From the NCBI GenBank assembly GCA_024222395.1, contig JAAEPE010000230.1, forward strand, positions 1-48,230: a DNA stretch of 48,230 nucleotides, read 5' to 3'. The position numbers and the translations under genes are program-made. A model generated the notes under the pieces. It was not told the DNA's origin. It did not search any database and worked only from the letters and a program-made list of their open reading frames with translations. The stretch is from Myxococcales bacterium. Lineage in GTDB: Bacteria; Myxococcota_A; Polyangia; Haliangiales; Haliangiaceae. Positions 17,337-26,247 of the stretch are shown here, piece by piece (the first letter of the stretch is position 1; each line of letters begins with the position of its first letter).

Positions 17337-18818
17337 CTAGGACATCCAATTCGCGTCAGATTGAAGTTCCCACTTCGTGGTCACTTTCTTGGTGTAGCTC
17401 CAAAGCTCAACCCCGCCCATTCCCGTCATATCGCCGACACCGAAGCGCGAATCCTTGTTGCCGCCAAAAGCGAAGGGCTCGCGAGGCACCGGAACACCAA
17501 TGTTAATTCCCACCATGCCACTCGTTGCGTTGTCAGTTACGTACTGTGCGACGGCTCCACTGCTGGTGAAGACAGACGTTGCATTACCGTAAGGGTTCTT
17601 CTGTTCAAATGCGAGCGCCTCTTGAAGAGTATCGACGTGCACGACGGTGATGATGGGGCCAAATAGCTCGCGCGTAGCGCAATCCCAGTCGCCTTTGGCG
17701 TTGTCGATGATCGTCGGAGCAAGCCAGTTGCCACCTTCGTAGCCGGCGGGCTTGGCGACCGTACGACCATCCAAGACGATCTTTGCGCCATCCTTCTCTG
17801 CCATCGCGAGGGCTTCGGCAAGACGCTCGGAAGCGGCAGAATCGATGAGGGCTCCCATATCCCTGCCAAGCTCGACAGCGCGGGCTCTATCCACAATCTT
17901 CTCAATCAGTGCGTCACAATCGCCCACGGCGACAAGGACGGAGGCAGCCATGCAGCGCTGTCCGGCGCACCCGACAAAGGAGGAAACGACGCCGTCGACC
18001 GCAACTGTGGGGTCGGCATCGGGGACAAGTATTAGGTGATTCTTGGCGCCACCTAGGCAGAGCGAGCGCTTGCCGTGTGAGGCAGCACGTCCGTAGACAA
18101 TCTTGGCAACTTTGGTGGATCCAACAAAGCCAACCGCCTTGATTCCAGGATCATCCACAACTCCCTCGACTGCGTCTCGCTCACCGTGAACGATGGAGAA
18201 CACTCCCGGGGGGTATCCCGCTTCGAGCATGAGCTCGCCAAGGACACATGCGCTCATCGGAACCTTCTCTGAAGGCTTGAGCACGAAAGCGTTGCCGAGC
18301 GTTACCGCGGTCGGGAAGAGCCACATGGGCACCATCGCCGGAAAGTTGAATGGTGATATGCCTGCGACGACGCCAAGAGGTTCGCGAACCGTCTCGCACT
18401 TAACGCCTCGAGAGACATCCATCGAGTCACCCTTATCAAGGTTCTGTAGGCTCAGTGCGAATTCGAGAATCTCGACGCCCTTGAGCACCCCGGCTCGGGC
18501 TTCTGGCACCGTTTTGCCGGCTTCGATGGCAGCAAGGTTGGAGAGTCTATCGATGTTGGAGAGCACCAATTCACGGAAATGAAAGAGGTGCTGGGTGCGC
18601 TCCTTCTGTGGGACCTTGCGCCACATACGCGCTGCGGGCTCGGCCTTGGCGACAATCTCGGCGACTTCTTTGGCGCCGCAGAGAGGAACGCTGCCAACAA
18701 CTCCGCCAGTGTAGGGGCTCACAATGTCGCGCCACTCAACAGAGGTGGGCTCCTGCCACTCACCTCCGACGAGGTTTCTACAAACAAAGGGTTGGCCGGG
18801 TACTTGGACGAGTGACAT
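17337..18818 (-). CDS. mmsA: CoA-acylating methylmalonate-semialdehyde dehydrogenase
   Basis: 493 residues, normal for the family. The enzyme converts methylmalonate or malonate semialdehyde plus CoA and NAD to propionyl- or acetyl-CoA, in valine, thymine or inositol breakdown. Motifs: NFPAMVPMWLFP, LKPSEKVP, VGFVGSTKVAKIVY, the nucleophile in GQRCMAAS (about residue 288) and the late ELFGPIITVV. LCLGGAKNH replaces the general-base Glu of hydrolytic aldehyde dehydrogenases, as expected for the CoA-dependent type. The start at MSLVQVPG is chosen because the 30 upstream codons have no family similarity. No other valine-catabolism gene is adjacent. Confidence 0.93.
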   Translation of the reverse strand: MSLVQVPGQPFVCRNLVGGEWQEPTSVEWRDIVSPYTGGVVGSVPLCGAKEVAEIVAKAEPAARMWRKVPQKERTQHLFHFRELVLSNIDRLSNLAAIEAGKTVPEARAGVLKGVEILEFALSLQNLDKGDSMDVSRGVKCETVREPLGVVAGISPFNFPAMVPMWLFPTAVTLGNAFVLKPSEKVPMSACVLGELMLEAGYPPGVFSIVHGERDAVEGVVDDPGIKAVGFVGSTKVAKIVYGRAASHGKRSLCLGGAKNHLILVPDADPTVAVDGVVSSFVGCAGQRCMAASVLVAVGDCDALIEKIVDRARAVELGRDMGALIDSAASERLAEALAMAEKDGAKIVLDGRTVAKPAGYEGGNWLAPTIIDNAKGDWDCATRELFGPIITVVHVDTLQEALAFEQKNPYGNATSVFTSSGAVAQYVTDNATSGMVGINIGVPVPREPFAFGGNKDSRFGVGDMTGMGGVELWSYTKKVTTKWELQSDANWMS

Positions 18819-19047
18819 TGAATTCTCCTTGGCGCCGCGTGGCGTGGGTTGCGAGTTCGCTCCGTAGCGAAGCGCGGCAGAGTGACATGCCTGGCCACGA
18901 CTTGCCAAGCAAAAGCGAAGGCCAGCTATTCGGGGCCGTTGCGGCGCTGCGCGTCATTGGTGCTAGGGTTCGCCGCTCTCAGCCCCGCTGGAAGTGGTGG
19001 GGCAACGCGGACCACTGCGTCCACCACGTTCAAGAAAGACCTGATAT

Positions 19048-19948
19048 ATGAAACGCCGCAATTCCATCGCTAGGACTGCTCTCCTCGCCGCCGTCACGTT
19101 CGCCCCGACTGCCTGCGAGAAAGAAGATGCTTCAAGAGGAGGAGCATCCGGAGCATCCGGAGAAATGCTCAGCTTTCTTCCCAAGGATAGTATCGGCGTC
19201 GCCAGCATTTCATGGTCTCAGGCTCGTGAAAGCTCCCTCTTCAAGAAGTATGAGAGCGAGATGCTCAAGGAGCTTCCCGGTGAAGTGGCGAAGATCAAGG
19301 AGGACTGTGGCATCGACCTGGTTGCCGATATCAATACCATTGTCGCCGCAGCATATACGGACTCAAAGAAATCCATCATCGCTGTCAAGGATGCCTTTGA
19401 CCAAGGCAAGGTCGAAGCGTGCGTCACCAAGATGGGCGGCACAGTCACGAACGGCGTCTACGACTGTCAATGGTGATGCGACCAACACGCGCTGGGCAAG
19501 CAAGAACACCATCCTAATCTCCGAGGGTCTCTCAGGTGATGAGATCAAATCGGCAGTGTCGGGCAGTAGTCTGAAAGACAACTCCGAAGTCATGAAATTG
19601 GTTGGCAAGGTCAATACCAGCGCCACAATTTCGGCCGCCGGCATGGTACCTCCCAAAGCAGCAAGCATGATGGGCGGCAAGCCAACCAAGGCTGCCTACA
19701 TGAGCATTGGAGTTGACGGAGGCATGAGCGCCAAAGTCGGGCTTGTCTTCGAAAGTGGCGACGACGCCAAGGCGACCAAGAAACAACTCGACATGGCCCT
19801 CGCGTTGGGAATAAGCGAGGCAGATTTCAAGGACATCATTAAGGGCGTCAGCGGCAAAATCAAAGGCAGCGCACTCGTTGTTGAAACAAAGCTCAGCGGC
19901 AAGCAAATAGAGAAGCTCCAGGGGATGAGAGGTGGGCCGCCGCTCTAG
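19048..19948 (+). pseudogene. Frameshifted lipoprotein of unknown function
   Basis: The start encodes a signal peptide with lipobox (ALLAAVTFAPTACEKED). The mature part reads FLPKDSIGVASISWSQARESS and IDLVADINTIVAAAYTD in frame 1 up to a TGA at 19474. From about 19465 the coding sequence continues in the next frame (VNGDATNTRWASKNTILISEG and on to GMRGGPPL). A single extra base near 19465 explains the break. The intact protein would be about 300 residues. It resembles periplasmic lipoproteins with repeated alpha/beta units seen in Myxococcota, but no named family is recognised. It may be a real pseudogene or a one-base sequencing error. Confidence 0.75.
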
Positions 19949-20068
19949 AAATCTGGCGCGCTCTGCTTCGGGCTGGTGTTCGACACGGGACACCTAGGAT
20001 TCCGCTTCCTTCGCAGGCTACTTGGTAGTTTGAATAGCGCCGTGGTTTGAAAGAAGAGCATCTGTCTC

Positions 20069-20230
20069 CTAGACCGTCGAGCGAAAAGAATGACCGAGGA
20101 TGGTGAGTTCTGATTTTTCGAGTGCAAGGCGCGAATGAGGATTTTTCCAGGGCAAATTGCGAAATGAGCAACGCTGCAATCGGGAAAGCAGGACCGTCAG
20201 ACCGATCATTGTCTACGCTCGGCGGTCTAG
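20069..20230 (+). repeat. 162-bp structured repeat element, copy 3
   Basis: Starts CTAGACCGTCGAGCG and ends CGCTCGGCGGTCTAG, with nine differences from copy 1 by my alignment, five of them in the short region around 20143-20160. The outer stem is identical to copy 1. It lies tail-to-tail between the frameshifted lipoprotein (plus) and a small FHA gene (minus), like copy 1. Confidence 0.9.
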
Positions 20231-20286
20231 ATAGTCACTTTCTCTTCGACTGCAATGCCGGGAGCGTCTCTCGCTTCCGGCATTTC

Positions 20287-20604
20287 TCATTTCGGCCCCC
20301 TTTCGACAACTATCGCTGCACTGCCAAAGGTGATATGAGCAGACGCTACGACGAGACTTCGGGCAACAGGCTGGCCATCGACGAATAGGTCGTCGGCCCC
20401 GACGTTGATCACAGTGAGCTCGCCCGCCTTCCACAGAAGCATCAGGTGATGGTGTGCGATGCCAATGCCGTGCACGCGCCAATTGCATTCGGCACCAGAG
20501 CCTATTCGAAAGAGGGCCCTGCGACATTCGGTGTTGAGGGAGAAACAACGGTGGCGGCTCTCGCCTAAGACAAGTATCAAAGAGACGACAGCATTGCTCT
20601 CCAT
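20287..20604 (-). CDS. Short FHA-like protein
   Basis: 105 residues, one domain. FRIGSGAECNWRVHGIGIAHHH corresponds to the FHA strand-loop that normally reads GR...SxxH, and TVINVGADDLFVDGQPV to the GSxNGxxVNG loop, followed by ITFGSAAIVVE. The key Ser and the Asn-Gly are altered, so phosphothreonine binding may be lost. It follows the helical gene at 20688 by 83 bp on the same strand and is probably co-transcribed with it. Confidence 0.6.
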   Translation of the reverse strand: MESNAVVSLILVLGESRHRCFSLNTECRRALFRIGSGAECNWRVHGIGIAHHHLMLLWKAGELTVINVGADDLFVDGQPVARSLVVASAHITFGSAAIVVERGPK

Positions 20605-20687
20605 TCTGCCGTGCGTATCGGCAGAATGGACGGAGAGTTGCGCTACGCCTGATGCAAACGAGACTCAGATGCAAGGCAGGGAACCTG

Positions 20688-21323
20688 CTAGGCGCTTCCG
20701 CGCAGACCACTGAACGTCGCGTAGACGAGATCAGTATTGCTGAGCGCAGCGAGGTCTCGAATCTCCTCCGGACTCATGGGCCCCTCGTGATCCAGAAGAC
20801 GAACGATGCGGCACATAACGGCCTCGTTGAGAACTGCATCCACGTGCACGTTGAGTAGTGCGGCCATGGCCTGGCACTCCGGTGCGGGCATTGCTCGAAA
20901 CAGGTGGTAGAGTTCGTCGGCAACGTCCATTCGATCCCATGCCGATTGGAAGAATGCCAAGAGGCTAGCAGTGGAGAAGTTGAAGACCTTCTGCTGGGCC
21001 TCCGTCACCCGGTCGCTCTTCGCGGCGACGCGAAGCGAATTAACAATGGTGCCCCAGAGTTTGGTGACAGGCTCCAAACTCGCATAGCGAACGTCTGCCC
21101 AGTACTCCTGACTGAGGGCAATGAGAGTACTTATATTTGCCTTCACCACCTCGTCGGAGATCTCGGCGAGAACGGCGGGAACATCACCACCGCGTACGTC
21201 TACCTGTTGTGCCCGTAAGAGCCAATATAGCGGGCGGCTCGCCCCATCGTACTTGGTCATCCAAGTAGTTAGGATTGCCGTCATGCTGTCTTGGAGAAGC
21301 TGTGATGTATTGGTAAGCGCCAT
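20688..21323 (-). CDS. Helical protein of unknown function
   Basis: 211 residues, predicted to be almost entirely alpha-helical, with no signal peptide or membrane segment. Stretches such as EISDEVVKANISTLIALSQEYW and ALLNVHVDAVLNEAVMCRIVR suggest a repeat-like helical bundle. No family is recognised. It precedes a short FHA-like gene and diverges from the broken porin gene at 21433. Confidence 0.65.
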   Translation of the reverse strand: MALTNTSQLLQDSMTAILTTWMTKYDGASRPLYWLLRAQQVDVRGGDVPAVLAEISDEVVKANISTLIALSQEYWADVRYASLEPVTKLWGTIVNSLRVAAKSDRVTEAQQKVFNFSTASLLAFFQSAWDRMDVADELYHLFRAMPAPECQAMAALLNVHVDAVLNEAVMCRIVRLLDHEGPMSPEEIRDLAALSNTDLVYATFSGLRGSA

Positions 21324-21432
21324 GATTCCTCGTATCCCTGCCAGAAAGTAGAACCCTAATTCTAGCTAGCCGGCAAAGATGCCTCAACAAGGCTGCCAAA
21401 GATGCGACGCTTTCGCTACAATCTTAGGTGGT

Positions 21433-23815
21433 ATGCACACTTCTTTGGGGGATTTGTGGAAATTCGCGTCCGCAGGCGCCGTGCCTCTGGCACTGGCAAA
21501 CGGACTGAGCACTCAATCGGCAGATGCTGATCCGCCCTTCGATCCGGCAATCGACGTTTAGCTCTTCGATATGAGCCCCGGACCACGCTCGTTCATGGGA
21601 GTTGCCGACGGCACCACGGAAGGCAAGGAGCAGTACAGCCTCGGCTTCCTGGTCACATTCCTCACTGCCCCCTTCGTCATCTACAACGTGGACGAAAACG
21701 ACAACACCATTATTGATACCCGTTCCGATGTAGTCTCGCAGCTCTTTGCGGGACAACTCACCGGCGCCTACGGTCTCACCGACGATCTACAGCTGGGAGT
21801 CTCACTTCCCTTGGTCTTCTCGATGCGAGGCGATGGGCTCGACCCAGTCTCCGGCAACATGGCCTCCAGCGGCCTCAAGGCGAGTGGCCTCGGAGACCTG
21901 CGAGTCGAAGGCAAGGGCAGGATTATTCGCAATGGCAATCTCGGCGCCGCATGGGTTGCGGGACTCACGGTGCCAACGAGCTTTGGCAAAGGCGGCAACG
22001 ACTTCTTGGGTGACGACCTTCCCGCTGCTCGCGGTGGTCTCGCAGCTCACTACGACGCCGCCGACGGCATGCTTCGAGTTGGCGCCAACGTTGGCGTCGT
22101 ACTTCGCAAACCCAGGCAAATCTACGCATCCGAAGTTGGACAACAGCTCACCTACGGCGCAGGAGCTGCCTTCCATTTTGCGGAGGACTTCTCGCTGATT
22201 GGCGAAGCCTTTGGACGCACGGCGCTCACCGCTATCGAACTCGATGCCAGCCCGTTGGAAGTTGGCGGCGGCATGCGCGCGCAGGCTACCGATAGCTTCA
22301 GTATCCTAGCCGGTGGCGGTATTGGAGTGGTAAGCGGCATTGGTTCACCAGGGCTGCGCTTCGTCGTCTCTGTGGGATACGCATCCGATCTAGGGGATAG
22401 CGATGGCGACGGCATTTCCAATATGCGCGACAAGTGCCCGCTAATTAGAAGAAGACTTCGACGAGTTTGAAGATAGCGATGGCTGTCCTGAGAATGACAA
22501 CGATGGCGACCGTCGCGAAGATTCAGAGGACCAGTGTCCCAACGACAAGGAAGACATCGACGGGTTCGAAGATGAGGACGGTTGCCCCGAACTAGACAAC
22601 GATGACGACAAGATTCTCGGCGCTGACGACCGCTGCCCTCTTCATGCGGAAGATGGTCGTGCGCCCTACCCCAAGGATGGCTGTCCTGCAGACAAGCGCG
22701 ACTCGGATGATGACGGCGTCTCCGATGTCGCAGATCAATGCCCTGACGACTCCGAAGACGAAGATGGCTTCGAGGACTGGGATGGCTGCCCGGAAGCGGA
22801 CAACGACCACGATGGCATCAATGATGAGGACGACAACTGCCCTCGGTGCCCAGAGGATGTGGACGGCTTCGAGGATGGTGATGGCTGTCCCGACCTCGAC
22901 AACGACCGAGATGGCATTGCCGATCGATCCGACTCCTGCCCCGACAAAGCAGAGACGGTGAACGACAACGCAGATAAGGGCGGCTGCCCGGATCTCGGAC
23001 AAGAATTTGCGACTCTGGATGGCAATCGACTCATACTGCAGGAGCCTCCTCGCTTTACTGGTGAAGATGTCCTCCGCAATGGCCGCAGGCTGCGAAGGGT
23101 CGCACGAATCATGAACATGTCCGCGGATGTCACGCTGTGGCGTGTAGTTGTGGCTGCGCGCCCTCAACGTACTGACGATCTCACTCGCGCCAAGAGTCAG
23201 GCACAGGCCGATGCGATTCGCGCGGCGCTGATACGCGGCAAGCTCCCAGAAGCGCGAGTTCAAGCGGTGGGTGCAGTATCGAAGAGTCAGGTCATCGCAA
23301 TTGCCGCTGTCGAACGAGGCGAAATCGAGGAGGACTTTGTCTGCCCAGATTCCATGAAAAACCAAGAGCGCCCTGAGCCAGAAGCCCCCCCTGCTGCAGC
23401 GGCCACCGCGGCAACCGTAGATCGCGTGACTGCTACCAAGACATCCAAAGAGCTTCCCGGTGAGATGCAGGGCAGCCAGGGAGTGGATAGAGCCCTTCGG
23501 CTCAAGCGTGGCAAGGCGGCCTTCGCGGGCAAAGCCAGCAAGCGCCTCGACATGCTTGCAAAGATGCTGCGGAACAATCCAGGGACCAAGCTTGAGCTCG
23601 TCGTTCATACCGACGGAAACAAAGGCGAGGCAAAGTCTCAGGAGATTTGCGCCAGCCAGGCGAAGTTTCTCGTCGACTATCTAGTCAAAGCCGGCATTGA
23701 CGCCTCGCGCATCGGTGGCGTTGGCAAAGGCATGAGTGAGCCCGTGGCAGACAACAAGACGAGCAAGGGTCGAGAGAAGAATCGCCGTGTAGAGGTGCGT
23801 TTCTCCCTCATGTAG
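21433..23815 (+). pseudogene. Broken OmpA-family porin with thrombospondin type 3 repeats
   Basis: The intact product would be about 790 residues: signal peptide (from 21433), a beta-barrel-like region (21571-22400), Ca-binding thrombospondin type 3 repeats (about 22400-22990, with units like DSDGCPENDNDGD and DGFEDGDGCPDLDNDRDG), and a C-terminal OmpA domain that may anchor to peptidoglycan (LELVVHTDGNK, SQAKFLVDYLVKAGI, GREKNRRVEVRF). An in-frame TAG at 21559 follows PAIDV, where family members read Val-Gln, and translation continues LFDMSPGPRSF. A one-base insertion near 22441-22446 then shifts the frame (DKCPL, then EEDFDEFEDSD in the next frame). Two separate lesions favour a true pseudogene. 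Confidence 0.85.
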
Positions 23816-23831
23816 CTCGCCAGGTTTCTAC

Positions 23832-25562
23832 CTAGTCTCCAGAGGAGATTTCGGTGAGTTCGTCTTCAAGAACTTCGTTGTCCGCCGCTACCGAGCGACG
23901 TCCCGACACGAGGACTTCCTCACCGCCTCCCTCAAGCACTCGCCGCACCAGTCGATAGGTGGTGGTGTCGCCTGCGTGCGCGACTTCAGGCGCGGCGATA
24001 AGCAATTGCAATTCTAGATTGCGGCAGAGCTCGAAGAGCACTCCAAGATTGTCCTTGGAGAGTCGGTTGGCCTCGTCGAGGAAGAGAAAGCGCAGGCTCC
24101 CGCCGAGCTTCTGGCTGCGCAAGAGATTGGCATCTCGTTCCCACTCAGTGAGGACCACCATCATCAGAGCAGCTCCGACACCGATTGCCTCACCAGTAGA
24201 GAGGCGAGTGGGACTTGCCTCCTCCCACTTGTCTCCGGACTGCCTGCGAATCTCGACACCGAGCTCGAGGTATTCGCGATAGTCGAGCAAACGTTGCCCA
24301 CCACCACGGCCACCTCCGTAGCGGCTGAAGATTTCGCTGAGCGCATCCTCAAATGGCAACGAAGCCTGAAAGAGTAGCTCCTGAGCCTGACCGTCGCGAA
24401 GGGCGCGGAGAATCTGCTCCATGCGATCGACGCGACTCATCTGCACCCGAATCCCAGAGATTGTGCCGAAGTGAATTTCCTCGAGGTGCTCGTTAAGCCT
24501 CGCGACTTGCCACTTACCCCTGCGCAACTGTACTTCGACACCACGCGCAATGTCCTCGGAAGCGGAGCGCAAATCGCCTTCCTGATTGCCGAGGCGTGAC
24601 TCTAGGGCCGAGAGATGCTCTCGCAACCGCTCGAGAGCCTGCAGTGGATCCGCTTCCTGAGAGATTTGCGCGGGCACTCTCTGTCGCATCCACTCGCGCA
24701 GTGAAATCCATACCTGGAGTTGTTCTGAGTCCCGATCCGACTCTGTTGCCGCAGGCAGCCCCTCCACCAGTGCAAGCAGCTCTTCGCCACCACGCGCTTG
24801 CCCGAGTCTATCTAGCAAGAGGTCGCGCTTGCCCGCTGCTTGGGCCAATAGCTGCTCGTAGGAGCGCGGCTCACCTTCGTGCGAGAGTGAGCGCGCGTTC
24901 CCCGGATCCGCCAGGAGGCCACTCAGAAGCCCCGCACCCTCGCAGGCCTCACGCAGCGCATCCCAGCTCCTCTGGGGGGCCTCGCAGGCCAATTCTTCGT
25001 TCTTGACGGTCGCCTGAGCCTCTGCCAATCGCCGTTCCGAGCGCCCAAGGCGCTCCCTATCTCGAGCGCCGCTCTCAACTGCGTCGAGCAATTCCTGGTC
25101 GAGCGAGAGGAGGCGACGCTTCACTCCCTCGGAGGTATCCTGGCCTGCGTCTTGCTCCGGTCCGAGTTCCGCGAGATCGAGAGCGAGACGCTCGCGCATG
25201 GCTGTGCATGCCGAGAGGCGCGCGTCGGCTGCCTGCCAGATCTTCACTGCGCCAGCCCACTCCTGTTCGGCTGTGGCCACAGAACGCGCAGCCTCAGCAG
25301 TAGCCTCGCGCGCCTGGGCGTGTTGCTCCTCCAATGCGGGGACCAAACTCGTCCTACTCTCTAGCAAGGTCTCGGCATCATGCCAGGTCGCGGCGTGTCG
25401 ATTCGCCATGGCCTCGCGCAAGATGTCTCGCGTGGCAAAGAAGCTGTCACGACGCTCCTCGCAGTGCGAGATACGCTCACGAGCTTTGTCCACCTGTGCT
25501 TCTGAGGGGGGCTCTTGCCTGAGCGCGTCGAGAGATTGTGCCAGGATCTTGGTGCGAGCCAC
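23832..25562 (-). CDS. mukB: C-terminal half of condensin subunit MukB
   Basis: 576 residues, against about 1490 in E. coli MukB. Residues 1-330 are coiled coil. The rest is the C-terminal head: FGTISGIRVQMSRVDRMEQI, LLDYREYLELGVEI, ABC signature LSTGEAIGVGAALMM (near 457), Walker B RFLFLDEANRL (near 492) and LELQLLIAAPE. These match the MukB C-terminus closely. The N-terminal head with Walker A, the first coil and the hinge are missing, and there is no room for them: the GTG start lies 3 bp after the mukE stop, in the same frame. Alone it cannot form a working ATPase. It is either a deletion remnant or one half of a split MukB. Confidence 0.85.
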   Translation of the reverse strand: MARTKILAQSLDALRQEPPSEAQVDKARERISHCEERRDSFFATRDILREAMANRHAATWHDAETLLESRTSLVPALEEQHAQAREATAEAARSVATAEQEWAGAVKIWQAADARLSACTAMRERLALDLAELGPEQDAGQDTSEGVKRRLLSLDQELLDAVESGARDRERLGRSERRLAEAQATVKNEELACEAPQRSWDALREACEGAGLLSGLLADPGNARSLSHEGEPRSYEQLLAQAAGKRDLLLDRLGQARGGEELLALVEGLPAATESDRDSEQLQVWISLREWMRQRVPAQISQEADPLQALERLREHLSALESRLGNQEGDLRSASEDIARGVEVQLRRGKWQVARLNEHLEEIHFGTISGIRVQMSRVDRMEQILRALRDGQAQELLFQASLPFEDALSEIFSRYGGGRGGGQRLLDYREYLELGVEIRRQSGDKWEEASPTRLSTGEAIGVGAALMMVVLTEWERDANLLRSQKLGGSLRFLFLDEANRLSKDNLGVLFELCRNLELQLLIAAPEVAHAGDTTTYRLVRRVLEGGGEEVLVSGRRSVAADNEVLEDELTEISSGD

Positions 25563-25565
25563 TGG

Positions 25566-26247
25566 CTACTCGTCGTCTTCGGCTCGCATCTCGTCTGGGT
25601 CCAATCTCGTCTTCTCTGTGAGCTCTATTTCGCCACTCGCCACCAGTTTCGCGAGAGCCTCGGCGGGGTCCGACAGGCCGCGAACAGGCTCCGCAAATCG
25701 CAATAGCGCGGGCCGCAAGCGAATCTTCTCGTCGGCCGCCAGTTCGACAAAGCCAAGGCCGGCAAGCCGTCTCAATTCCATGGCGACCTTCTTTCGAACC
25801 GTCTCTTGCGCCACCCTCTCGTCGTAGCGTCGGCGTTTGGGATTGAAGGTGCGAATGAGCGCATCCGTTCCGACAACCCCATCGAGCTGCGCAAGCAGTT
25901 GGCCTTTGTCGACCATGCCACCGAGTCCCGCTGTTGCCGGATCGAGATAGAGCAAGGCAAGCGCCTGTCCAACCAACATGGCACCAGTGCTCAGGTGTTT
26001 CTTGCGCACGCTTGTCCCCAGTCGGCAACAAGAAGAAATAGCCGTCGGTTCTCTGCACCAATTCGCACCCGAAGCGATTGTAGAATTCGTCCAGTATCCC
26101 CTGCGCATCCACCAGATAGCCGTACCAAGCCGTATCGTCCCTGTCGATGTGACGACCTCGTCGGAGCGCGAGATCCACTTCGGGAAACTCCGCAGCTTCT
26201 AGAGCCTGCTGTAGATTGACGAAGGACTGGCTATCGATCTCACTCAT
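25566..26247 (-). pseudogene. mukE: Condensin accessory subunit MukE, frameshifted
   Basis: The N-terminal part reads FPEVDLALRRGRHIDRDDTAW and GYLVDAQGILDEFYNRFG, then DGYFFLLPTG, closely following E. coli MukE. At a run of four C (plus strand 26016-26019) the frame shifts, and the protein continues in another frame as TSVRKKHLSTGAMLVG, ALALLYLDPATAG and MELRRLAGLGFVEL to EDDE. Removing one base of the run restores a MukE of about 227 residues (E. coli 234). The start overlaps the mukF stop by 4 bp (ATGA). A homopolymer shift could be a sequencing error, so the gene may be intact in reality. MukE and MukF bind the MukB head. Confidence 0.85.

Noticed and set aside
22592..23608. 338-codon minus-strand ORF with hydrophobic Val/Ile repeats
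   Set aside because: It is the antisense of the Asp-rich thrombospondin repeats, which always gives Val/Ile-rich shadows.
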